A stretch of 64,000 nt of DNA from Alviniconcha marisindica (taxonomy: Eukaryota > Mollusca > Gastropoda > Provannidae): the NCBI GenBank assembly GCA_018857735.1, contig JABMCL010002510.1, positions 33,501 to 97,500 of the forward strand, read 5' to 3'. A model generated the notes under the pieces. That model ran no database searches. It was not told the DNA's origin and worked only from the letters and a program-made list of their open reading frames with translations. Positions 11,663 to 25,100 of this stretch are shown here, piece by piece. Made by a program: the position numbers and the translations under genes. Each line of letters starts with the position of its first letter. The stretch's first letter is position 1.

Positions 11663-11725
11663 ATGGCCTTACCACCAGAAAAGGTCACGGAACTCAAGCA
11701 GATCATTCATTCTCAGCTAGCGCAG
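11663..11725 (+). CDS. CEP76: CEP76 exon 1
   Basis: Encodes the 21-residue N-terminus MALPPEKVTELKQIIHSQLA plus Q, before a GTAATT donor in phase 0. The ATG was chosen because the protein start aligns with vertebrate CEP76. Confidence 0.93.
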
Positions 11726-12309
11726 GTAATTTAAATACACCCCAAATGCTGAAGCAGCAGACGAATGCGTGATTCGACATGTTGTGTTTCTTCATTGCTC
11801 ATGAATGGAAATTGACAATAACACATAAACAGCCCTGAAGTCTGATTACAACTGTTCGAATGAATAATTGCAAGAAAGCGGTTGCTCTTGCAAACTCACT
11901 CAGCTCGGGTAAACTGAATGTTGGTTCACCTGAGAAGTGACAAAATCACACTCACACTCAGTCACAGTGTCATACTTTAGCATAGTGTATTTTTCAGTCT
12001 AGTCTTCAACAATAATAATAACAGTAGTAGCGGTCATTTCTGTAGTGCTGTATTTCACCCACACGGTTAGCACACTGTGCATTACAAGATCAACAAAATT
12101 CCCATCTCATTTTTCATCTTTTTTCACCGTTTAACTGTTGGGTAAGTGTCGTTTTGTAGCTTGACAAAGGGGATTACCCTGAAAATTTACATGTTGTGTT
12201 TTGTCCTAATAAATAGTGTTCTTTTGAACCTTTTATGTGTTTGGATCTAATTTTTGTAGTCATTGTATTCCTCACACATCATACCTGCACATGTGTGCGC
12301 TCGTGCACA

Positions 12310-12364
<55 letters not shown>

Positions 12365-15300
12365 CAGAAGTGAGTGGATTGGGGGGTAAAGGGGGAAGGG
12401 GGCAAGTAAGAATACAAGGTTTCAAATTACTTGTTGTGGTACAGTTTGTATCTTAGGTAAATTTTTAACCCAGTTTTGAAGGTATGGGAAGATTAAATGT
12501 GACAGATGTCAGAAGGGAGCAAATTCCATTGCTTTGGAGCACAGCAGGAGAAACAGCATTGGCCAAAAGTATTTGTGCTAACCTGGAAGATATGAAATAT
12601 TCATGTGTCTGCAGAAGAAAGAAGCTGCCTGGAAGGGGTGTAGACAGTAAGAAGGTCAGAGAAATAGGCAGGAGATGAGTCAGAGAAAAAGTTGCTACAG
12701 ATAGTTGACAGTTTGTAGTCTGTTCTGGCTTTAAGTTGGACCAGTAATCAATGAAGAACTTGCAGTCTAAGAGTTTGCACATGATTATATTTGTGTGCCT
12801 TGAAAACCAGGGAGTAATGAAACTGAAAGAATGCTCAGCAACAGGTTTCAAATTACCTTTAGGGATTTTCGAAAGCTGCTTGCTTGTGGATCTTAATGAG
12901 TTATTTTTTAGGACATGTAATGTTTGATGTGTGTGTGTGCAAAGCAAAGCCAAAAGGTAAGATCGGAGTGTGCTGTTGAACTTGAAGTGACAGTACGGCA
13001 TTCACAGCAGAATTTCATAGACAGCCAATAGATACAGAGGTTTTTTAACTGTGGTGTTGGGTGGTCTCACTTTTGGTTTTTTTTTCAGAAAGAATCATGC
13101 TGGATTTGTGTTCTGATCTGACTAATATATATATATACAGTTACATATGTTGCACAGGAAGACCAGCTAAATCTAATTTACTGAGTTTCAATAATCAAGG
13201 TGGGAGGTTATCAGAGCAGAGACAAATCTTTTAGAGAATTTTTTTTTTAAGAAAAAAGGAAAAGAAAGTTGGAGATACAAAGCATTGTAATTCAAGAAAA
13301 GTGGCATGACATTGACAAACACTGCTGATTTGATCCTGCTTGGAGAGAGTCTAGTCAATTTTAAATCTAACTCCAGGAAAGTGATATTAGTTTTTATTAC
13401 CAGTACCACTGCTGATAATGATATAATTATGCTGATTTGCTGTCTACCAGTCAGAGATGTGATGAAATGCCAACAGCCATTACTTATAAATTTTATACTA
13501 GTTAGAAATGTTTTGTCAGAACATGAGGTTATTGTGGTACATACATGGACAAAATGTCATGTTTGAAAGCCTGATTGGACAGGCATGGCACTTTGACTGC
13601 ACAGGCAAGACTAAGAGTGATGGAAAATCACTCTTTTTGTATTTAAATGAATTTTTTTTGCTGAACAAACAATAGGTAGAATTAGAAAGAAAGAAGACAA
13701 AAATAGGTAAGAACAGGAAACACAGACTGCATGCAGTTGACACTGACAGGCCTGTTTTTGTGCATGTTTTGTTTTATAGCTGACATGCCTATAGCCTGTG
13801 TAGGTAAGTTTATTTTTTTAACTTTAACAGTTTAAGGCTTGTTACAGAAATACAATGCTGTTGGTTCAACTTCAAGACAATTTATGTTAGTAGAATAGCA
13901 AGGGGCATCTTGCATCATGTTCATGTCAGTATAATATATGCATGCACTGATGCAGTGAGATAGACGAAGATGAAGTAAAGGGTTAAAATCTTAGTATATG
14001 AAGTCATACATGAAATGTGCAGACAGATGTTTGTTTATTTGTTCAGATGGATGTTGAGGCACATATAAGATCTGTGATGGATGAGATCATGACCAGTGAA
14101 GCTGAGAGGAACAACCTATCTGAAGCAGACATGATTGAGAAGCTGCGCAACAGAGGAGTGGTTGACGAGATTATGAACCATCTGCACTTCAGCGGCAGCA
14201 CTCAAGCATCACGGCCAGCGACCCGAATCCTGGATGTTGATGATCAAGTAACACATGGTGCTGTCAAGAAAGGTAAGCGTTTGATGTCATGGCTGCAAGT
14301 CAACAGTGAAAACAAGCAAACAAAAACAAGACGCAGGAACTAACGCTAGTTACAGAACACAAGATGAAAAAGATGCATGTTTGCTTACTTCAGTTGTAAC
14401 TTGCAGTGATGTTGCTGTTGTATTTTCTTTTTAAACTACTTTTATTTGATACCTTTGAACTACCATTATTTGATATATGAGCATGTGCCAAAAGGTGCTG
14501 CTTAGAAGGTGGACATTAGGGTGAAAAATAAAAGCAGAAAAGTCATTTAGCAAGTAACACCATTTAAAAGATAAGTCTTTTTTAATACATTTCAGGTCTG
14601 AAAAGATAACTTGATGAAGCGAGTCTGAGAAAAAGACATTTAAAGACGGACACCTGAATCTGTCGGATGCAACCCCAGGGACACCAATGTTTGTTTTGAT
14701 TTAAACCTTGAATTTAATGGTTGCTATAATCTGTGGGGAAAATAAACATCCATCGTTTATAACAAGACATTTAAAATTTAAAATTTGGGACTCAATTCAC
14801 TTTATTTTCATATTCAAAATCATAACAATGATGTCCTGTGTTACATCCGACAGACTGCCACCTTTTTTTTTTTTAATGAAATGAAAATGAACACAACACT
14901 GAATCAAAAATAGGATGTGTTTATTAGAATTTATGAAGCATAGTTGTTTCCATGACTGCAGCATGAAATAAGGTCATAAAGACATTTTTTACATTTTATC
15001 TGTCGGATGTAACAATTATTGGATGGACATAACATTTCCCATGCTCACAATACACAGCTTATAAAAAAACAGTGCTGATTTCCCTACACTGCAACAAAAT
15101 GTTACCAGCTGATTTAGTAGTGGTTTTGATGACTGCAGCACTAAACAAGTTTGCTTGTATAGTTGTAATTTTGTCAAAGGCCCTTTTTCAGCATTTTATC
15201 TGTTGGATGTAACAACTCTTGGTGGACAAACCCTTCCTTTCCTGTAAAACATATTGCACAGCTAATAAAATCACTTAGTTTTCCTACATCTGACACATTG

Positions 15301-18300
15301 CTGTAAATACTGAACAAGGCCGAAACCATTATTTAAAGTAATGCACTGTCGGATGCCTCGCATATCAGAGGACACAATGGAATATGAAACACTGGACAGT
15401 CAGTATGTGACTTAGAAAAAGTACAGCCAAGTTGCCCATTATTATTCTTTCATTGACAAAACAAAAAACCCATGGGAATTACAAATGTACATTCTATTTT
15501 TAAACAGCAGGAAAAATTTTCAATTACGAAAGACATTGATTTGGCATTCAAGTCTCACTACCTGGAATAAAAACTGTAACACATTGTAAGTAACCAGAAA
15601 TAGTAATGCAAAATCTGGAAACTGATGACAAAGCACAGAGAATTTCCCATGTTAACACTAATTCTTCCCATCCTAATAAATTTAAAAGATTTTTTTTCAG
15701 TGAGTTGGCACTTCAGCATTGAAACATATCTTTATTTCTCTGCTGTTCCTAAGTACTGCAGTGCTTCCCAGGATGAATCTGGCTTCATGCTCCACTAATG
15801 TTGTCCCTGCTGTGGCATGAAAAACACTTGCTCTTGCCCTTTTGGAGCATCGACCTCTTTAGCCTGAAAAGAAACATGCATGTGTACAAAATAAAGGGAA
15901 TATAACAACTGTTTTTGAGGATATGTCTCCTTATTTATAGGTATGCAACTCTGGAGGCCTACATGCATATAAGAAAATTGTGTGTGTCTGCACGCGCATG
16001 TGTGTGTGTTTTGACTTCCCCCGAATATATATATATTTATATACTATACTATATCAGACATTAGGTAATATTACTAACATTTTATATAAATATATTGTAG
16101 TTGAACATATAACACAAATACCAGGTACCCCTCTTTTTTAATTTCTGTTCATTTGGTCTTTTCATCCCTACTAACTTCCACCCCCACCCTACATTGTGCC
16201 ACAGTGTATTGTATTTTGTGTTGTATGAATTTTTTTTTCTTCATGTTGCATATTTATAGTAATTTCACAATAATTCTACTTTATATGCTGCACTGTATTG
16301 TATTTGTACTGCAATGCACATATAAAAATACATCAGTTAAGAAATTCTATTCTGGCTTTTCACTAGTTTCAGCACACACTTTAGAATGCATCTGTCCTCT
16401 AGAAATAGAATCAAAACAACAATAACAATATGCTTTATTCATCCCAGGGAAATGGGAAGGCCTGGGAAGATAAAATAATTTTTTTTTAAATCTCCCTAAT
16501 CACAATGTTAATGTCATGGTATCTTCTTTTCTTTTTCTTTCTTCTTCTTTTTGTTGTTGTTGTTGTGTTTTGTTCAATTTGTATAAATTGGTATAAATAG
16601 ATAATTTTTCGGCTATGCCTTTTTTAAAATCTTAGTTCACTCACATCGGCAATAAAAAACCTGTAGATTGCAGAAGTGTACCGAGGAGTAAGAATTTGTG
16701 TCATGGCATCATGCTGTTCCGATCGACTGAACAAATGAAAAAAACGCTGTCCGACAGTGGCAAATCAAATCCGAAACGTGTGCCGTCGTAAACACGGTTA
16801 TTTTCGCCATTACGAAGTAAACACTTGAACGTATAAGTTCTTCTCTTTTAGTCGAAACACTGAGAAAAAAATAGTTCGTTGATCGAAACGTGGACATTAC
16901 TTTTGCAAAATTCGGTCCCCTCGCGGGTCGAAACACTGACCTTGTGTCATCCAAAAAACAGCGGGCTATCGAACGAAGACATCACTTTGAATTTGCACAC
17001 TGCTGACCGAAACCTGTTTAATAATGGTCACTTCGCTTACAATTACAAAAGAAAATGCAAAAATAAGTTGTATCAATGAAAAGTAACTATTTAATCTGTC
17101 GGACGCAACATCACATTTCGATCGAAACTGTAAAAAGGTACATGACCCAAATTGAAAAGTCACTCACCGTTCCTTGTTGGCACCATGTTTGAAGAGAAAG
17201 TAGGCGCAAAGCACTGTGGGTAAACATGGCCGCGCTTTGTGCAAAAAGACCGCGGTCACAAAATCGACGTTTATCCCCAGAATCGCAATTCTTCGATCGT
17301 AACGGGCTGACAAAATAAAACTTGAAATTTTAAACTTAATTTTTTATTACGAACGGAATCCAACCTTTTTATTATCACGCTTTTTTTAAAAAACACTGAT
17401 TTTAGCAACACTTCTTTGTTTCACCACCCAAAAGTCCGCAGTGAATAGTAGCAGAGAACGTTTTCGTCAGCATCGGAACCGGACCCCAATGCGTTCGATC
17501 AAATAAACATATGTTTTATTTCAATTATTCCCGATTTTTCAAATAGTTATGAGCCGTTTTCTCAAGCATTAAAAGCTTTGACTATGTCCTGTCAGGCAGG
17601 GAAAGGGAAAATTGCCTGAAGAAGAAAGATGCAAACAAAAAGACAACTGAAGCGGTGCACCCGAAATGTCCACCCTTCCTTTGCCAAATTTTTGGCCGCC
17701 CGGACTTGGTGTAAATTTTCATATTTTTCTAACTCAAAACTGACTTTGGGAGTCAAGTTTATCTTTATTATCTCTTTGATGCATACTCTTTCAGATAAAG
17801 TTAGGTTTGTTCAGAGAAAACTTAAACCTGAAGAAGCATTTACGACCAAAAATGGATGGTCCTCGCTGAGCACCTTTTGGCACAGGCTCATATATCTCTC
17901 TTACTGGCTTCAGTGCAGATCCTTGGTACATCCATTCAGACACAAAATCTACTACACTTGCTGTCAGTTGGTTGCTAGTCAACGGTAGTACAGTTTCTCT
18001 TTTGCCCATATACATAATTGCTTTCATTTTTTGGCAGTCATAGTTGGGCTGCTAGTACAGACAGAATACAGAATACAGAATCTTTATTGTCTATGAATAA
18101 CATTGAAATTTGCCTTACGACTGCATATTGTACAATGTATACATTATACAAAGACAAAACAAGGTATAAGATACACATTGAGAGAGAGAGAGACTTAACA
18201 CTTTGATTCTTTATTGTTTCAGACAAAAACCATAACAATTTCACCACATTGTTTTAGAGAGAGAGAGGTTAAATTCTGTAGAAATGCATTATAAATTCTT

Positions 18301-21300
18301 TTAAACTTTTTTCCTTTTCTTTTTGTTTCAGCCAACATCGATCCATCTCGCAGGTACCTATACCTCCAGATCCATGGCGGCAAAGCTTTCATGGACCAGC
18401 TGGCAGAAGAGGATTCGGGGCAAGCGCCTTCAGCGTCATTCACCCTCCACATACACTTCAGGGGCCAGAGGTTCAAATCCAGACCTGTGCCATGTGCATG
18501 TGAGCCTTCCTTTGAGGAGGGATTCCTGTTGGAACTGCACAAAGAGGGAGCAGGTAATTCAGATAATACTGTAGTATTCTTAAAAGGAATTTCGGTTTGA
18601 AATGTACCATCAAAGTAGCATGTAAAATACTGAATAAAATTAAAATTTATTGCATGATAATTCAATGTAAGACACATATAAAGAAGAAACAAAGTGTTTA
18701 AATAAATTACAATTACAGCTGAAAACAAGTTAATAGCAACTCACGCACGCATACACTCATGCACCCACACGCACATGCATGCATGTGCACACACACGCAC
18801 ACACACACGAGAGAGAGACAGAGAGAGAGAGAGAGAGATGGATGACATGCCCTCGTACATGTACACACCTACATATATATGTGCGTGCATACATTCATAC
18901 ATACATACAGTCATACATACGTACACTCATGCGCTGCTGCAACTGGCCACTTTTCTGCGACTTGACATGCACATGCACAACAACAACAGCAACACACTCT
19001 AATGACCACACATGTACATACACCATCTGACACAGCATGAAAGACCTGTGACATGCAGTCAACCCGTCATCAGAGTTTCACACTCTGGCTGCACCGGTTG
19101 TATCAAGAGTAGCAAGTGCTCTCTGAGCTTGAAGTAATGGAATGTCACTGGGTTTTGTTGAACTTGGGTTGGAAACTGGGGGAGGGAGGATGCCAGGCAG
19201 GAAGTCTGTCATGGACAATCAAGATCTTTCAACAAGACCAAACTGGCAAAGGAAGGTGATTGTAATCATAGCTCAGAATATTATTATTCACAAAGTTTGG
19301 GCTGAGACTGAGAGGTTCTTTCCCCTGGTGCATTTTTTTGTTCTCATTTTAAGCCTTTAAATTTGTGTGAAATGTAATTTATTACCATGCCCACCAGCAA
19401 TGTTGATGTTATGTAAATCATGTTAGCCTAATGTTTTGTTCTCCTGTAATGCACATTTTAATGTAATATTTTCATAATTATTCAAGCACAGTAAGCACAC
19501 CTGTATTGACTAGAGTAAATAAAAACAATAGTAACACCCCATTGTGTTAAAAAAAAGAATTTTTTTGTGAAACCTTTCACAGTGAACTGTGACTGAATAA
19601 TGCTGGGTGTCACAAAATTGACAGTGTATTGAAATATAGAAACAGTACCACTACCAGGTGAATGAACAAAGAAAATACATTAATTCAAATACACATTTAT
19701 TTGTGTGTCAGGGGAAGCAGGAAAAATGGCCGACACACCATCAATGCTGTCCATCTGCGACCAGATTCACATTGTTCTCATCAGAACGACTGCAATGGGC
19801 GAGATGACTCTTGTGTCCTCCAATTTTTTTGAGTGGCGCCCTCTACTGGCCTCAAAAACTGGACACTTGAACGTCTCCATTGAGTTGAAAGGAATAGGTG
19901 AGTTCGGGTTTAGTTTAAAATGTCAACAAACATTCCTGTTCATCAGTGTTAAATTTAATCAGGTGTGTGTGTGTTGGGGGTGTGTGTGTGTTGGGGGGGG
20001 GGGGGGGGGGGGGGATTGCATGGTTAAAGGATACTGCTTTTTTTCTTTCATAGCTGGGGACTGTGAGGTAATGGGTCTTTGGGCTGAAATCCATGTTTGC
20101 TTCTTGTGTTTTTTGTCAGCTGTTGACATAACTTTCATTTATCTGTAACAGTCACTTGCTTTACCATCGACAGTACACACAGGTGTATTACATTCACATC
20201 TTGCAGGGCCAGAGAGCAAAGTACCGACTGGTATTCTGGAAGCAGAGCTGGAGCTGTTTCCAAGGGCAACACAGTGTCTGGAGGAGAATGTAGTTCGAAC
20301 CCAGCTAGACCTGGAACGCGGCAAACAAGCAGAACAGGACCGGCGTTTCTTGGAGTACGCCAAACACTGGTGGAGGGAGTACCTGGACATAAAGCCTGCC
20401 CACCAGGACAGGCTCATCAAAATCTTTGCCTTGGTGAGATGCTGATAGGTTCAGCACCCTGTGTGCATGAATTCAAAAGAGTTAGCCTTTCTGATATCGT
20501 TGTGCTCGAGTCTCTGCATCCTCACCTCACCACCACCACCAACTTTCCCATTCAACATTCTTACTTTGAACTGGCTCACCTGTCTATCAACCTTCGTCAA
20601 CACTGTCTGCAACTCACCTGCCATTACTGTCCGCCCCCTAACAGGGAGAGTAACTTACTGAATGAAGTGTCATATTGTGTTTATGTAATTAATGAGGTTC
20701 ACTGTGCTCTTGGTGTGTGTGTGTGTGTGTGTGCATGCGCGCAGGCGTGTGTGCGTGCATGTGTGTGTGTATATACACTTAGTCTCTATGGACAAGATTT
20801 TGTGCTTTAAAAATACTTTAATGATTATATTACATCATGGGACCTACAGCATGTGACTATGAGACAAAGACCAACACATTAGACACAGAAAAGTGGTCTT
20901 CCGAGATATGTACTGTTACCTTGTTGCACCTTCAGAGGTTTAATTACATGCTGCATGAACAGTTGGTTAGGAAGACCAGACCTTAAAAGATGCACAGTGT
21001 TGTTGTGATGAAGAGGCTGTGTAAAGTATGTTCAGCGGTACTCTTATCATTGTCCTACATTTGTGGTTTGATTTTATGTTTCATTTGGTGTGATGGGAAG
21101 TTTGTTTAAATCAAAATACTTTTATTCTGACCTGGTGTGGAAGCTTAATATGCAGGAACACATTTACCAGTGTGAATCAGACAAGCAAAATACAAGCAGA
21201 GTTGGTTCATTTTTCTCAGCTGTTTATCTGGCTGTTACTTTTCGCCCCCTGTTTCAGAGTGGCCAAAAAAGAAAAGGAAAAAAAAGGAGAGCAATACAGC

Positions 21301-22108
21301 AGGACAGTGACAGGTGCCAATTTTCTTTCACACATTCTATTATGTCGCCCTGGCTGCAGAGCCTGCATGGTGTTTTCCTTACACGTTCCTCGAACATAAA
21401 CTTGCAGAATGAGGACAGTAACTACAGACCTGTGTACTCCTTTGTGACTCCTCAGCATTCCTGTAATGTACACTTGCCAGATGAGAGCAGTAACTACAGA
21501 CCTGTGTGCTCCTTTGTGACTCCTCTGTATTCTTCTAACGTACACTTGCAGGATGAGAACAGTTACTACAGACCTGTGTGCTCCTTTGTGACTCCTCTGC
21601 ATTCTTCTAACATACACTTGCAGGATGAGAACAGTAACTACATACCTGTGTGCCCCTTTGTGACTCCTCTGCATTCTTCTAACGTACACTTGCAGGATGA
21701 GAACAGTAACTACAGTCCTGTGTGCTCCTTTCGGACTCCTCTGCATTCTTCTAACGTACACTTGCAGGATGAGAACAGTAACTACAGACCTGTGTGCTCC
21801 TTTGTGACTCCTCTGCGTGCTGGGAGGCTGCTGGACACACCTCGCCAGGCCATGCGTTTCGTGTCACTGATCCGTTACGACAAGCAGCAGACGCTGGGTG
21901 GTGGGGACAAGCTGGAGCAGTGGTGCACTCTTCATGCCTTTCTGGCCAAGAACAAAGGGGTAGGCTTTTCCATCTGTGGAGACAACTCGCTGAGTGTGTG
22001 TGTGAATGCGTGCATGCCTGTGTGTGTGTGTGCATGTGTGTGTGTATGCATGTGTGTGTTTGTATGTGTGTGTGGGTGGGTGTGCATGCCTGTGGGGGTG
22101 TTTATGCC

Positions 22109-22148
<40 letters not shown>

Positions 22149-25100
22149 CACATGCAAATGTGTGTGTGTTCATACTTTTTTTTCTTCAAATCATTGTATG
22201 CGTTTGAGTGGTCTGACTGTGGGTAGCTAGAACACCAATCCCCCTGTTTACAGGACTGTGAGGACCATACCACATTGACCGTGATGATGATGCCACATTA
22301 CTTTGCTGTTTGCAGGACTGAGGACCATGCCACATTGACTTTGAGGATGATGCCACATTACTTTGCTGTTTGCAGGACTGTGAGGACCATGCCACATTGA
22401 CTGTGATGATGATGCCACATTACTTTGCTATTTGCAGGACTGAGGACCATGCCACATTGACTTTGAGGATGATGCCACATTACTTTGCTGTTTGCAGGAC
22501 TGTGAGGACCATGCCACATTGACCGTGGTGATGATGCCACATTACTTTGCTGTTTGCAGGACTGTGAGGACCATGCCACATTGACTTTGAGGATGATGCC
22601 ACATTACTTTGCTGTTTGCAGGACTATGAGGACCATGCCGCATTGACTGTGAGGACGATGCCACATTACTTTGCTGTTTGCAGGACTGTGAGGACCATGC
22701 CACATTGACTGTGAGGACGATGCCACATTACTTTGCTGTTTGCAGGACTGTGAGGACCATGCCACATTGACCATGAGGATGATGCCACATTACTTTGCTG
22801 TTTGCAGGACTGTGAGGACCATGCCACATTGACCATGAGGAGGATGCCACATTACTTTGCTGTTTGCAGGACTGTGAGGACCATGCCACATTGACCATGA
22901 GGATGATGCCACATTACTTTGCTGTTTGCAGGACTGTGAGGACCATGCCACACTGCTGTGCAGCCTGCTGCTGGGCTTTGGCCTGGATGCCTACGTGTGT
23001 TTTGGCACCAAGGTGAAGGGCGCCGTGCACGCCTGGGTGATGACCATCAGCACCGACGGCCTTGTCACCTTCTGGGAGAGTCTCAGTGGACATAGGTCAG
23101 TGGGATGTGGCTTGGTGGAGTGGGGGGTGGGGGTGGTCTCTTCTTTTCATTTGCCTAAAGATAGACGTTACATACCACCAGAAGAAAGGGCTGTCTTACA
23201 TCTGTATGGGCTAGTAAAGAGAGTGGAGGAAAAGCAAGCGGTTGTCATTGTGTAATGCTCCATCTCTTTTCATTGAAATACAAGGAACCCATATTAGAGG
23301 ATGTACTTTTTTTTTTAAACAGATGGTAGAAAAGATTATTTTCTGATCACAATTCTCTGTCCATACATTTGTGTCTCGTACATGCACTTGTCACCCCTGC
23401 ACGCACACACACATACACACGCATGTGCTGTTAAATCTCAGGATTTTTACAGGTATTCTTTTTCTCATTTCTTTTTTGCCTATAGGTAAGTAACTGTGCT
23501 GTCCTCAAAGTACTGCATTTTTACACTACAGAATGACCTGAGCTATTGGCTGTGTACTCTGGAAGAAAAGAGAAAAGCCCTTGGGACAAGACTTGGTGCT
23601 TGTGTAGCTGACACAGATTCTTCTAGCATAGACTGAGCACAGCAGCTGCATGCATTTGCAGGTTCATTCATAGACTTGGTGCTTGTGTATCTGACACTGT
23701 TTTCTTCTGGCAGAGACTGAGTACAGCAGCTGCGTACATTTGCAGGTTCATTCATGAGCCCATTGACCCCATGGCTCCACCGATGAGCAAGAAAGAGCGA
23801 GCGAAGCACCCCTACAAAACCATTGGATGTGTCTTCAACCACCGAACCTTCTATGCCAACACCCAGGTAACTGATTGTGCTCTTTGGAGGTTTTGGTCAC
23901 TGAAAACTTCACAAAGCACCCCTTCGAAACTGTTGGATGTGTCTTCAATCACCGAACCTTCTATACCAACACCCAGGTAACTGATTGTGCTCTTTGGAGG
24001 TTTTGGTCACTGAAAACTTCACAAAGCACCCCTTCGAAACTATTGGATGTGTCTTCAACCACCGAACCTTCTATGCCAACACCCAGGTAACTGATTGTGC
24101 TCTTTGGAGGTTCTGGTCACTGAAAACTTCACAAAGCACCCCTACGAAACTATTGGATGTGTCTTCAACCACCAAACCTTCTATGCCAACACCGAGGTAA
24201 CTGTTTGTGCTTTTTGGAGGTTTTGGTCACTGTAAAAAGCCTTTCACAAAGCACCCCAACGAAACCATTGGATGTGTGTTCAAGTTCAACCACCGCACCT
24301 TCTATGCCAGCACCCAGGTAACTGTGCTCTTTGGAGGTTTTGGTCACTGAAAAGTTTCACAAAGCACCCCTGTGAAACCATTGGCTGTATCTTCAACCAC
24401 TGCACTTTCTATGCCAACACACGGGTACGTTTTTGTGCTCTTCGGAGGTTTCAGTCACTGAAAGCCGTTCAAGTGAGGTGGAAGACATTCATAATGACAA
24501 TGCAAATTTCACATGGATTTGATGTTTGAAATAAAATTAACAAAATTGTTTTCTTTTCCCATAACTTTAGTGTGAGACTACTTTTATTGCTAACTTTTTC
24601 ATATAATAATAATAGGGAATTTATAGAGCACTTTCAGAAACTCAAAGTGCTTTACAACTTAAAAACAGACACAAACGTTTTATTTTTTTAATCCAAATTG
24701 ATGTGCTCAAATATGCAGTAAATATACGGACATGTAGCCTCTATATATACATACAGTTGTTTTGTGCAGTTGCTTGCAGTTTGCGTGTAGTTTAATGATG
24801 AAAATAATTGTGTTTTGTATCAACACTTTTGTCTTGTGCAGATGAGTGATGAGGTTTTGTACTAATGCCTTTGTCATGCACAATCCAATGATGAGGTTTT
24901 GTATCCATGCCTTTGTCATGCCCAGACCAATGATGAGGTTTTGTCATGCCCGGACCAATGATGAGGTTTTGTCATGCCCAGTCCAGTGATGAGGTTTTGT
25001 CATGTGGAGACCAGTGATGAGGTTTTGTATCCATGCCTTTGTCATGCCCAGACCAGTGATGAGGTTTTGTCATGTGCAGATCAGTGATGAGGTTTTGTAT

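Noticed and set aside
12465..13001. 178-codon minus-strand frame in CEP76 intron 1
   Set aside because: No domain, low-complexity composition; the plus strand of this segment looks like an old dispersed repeat and not an exon.
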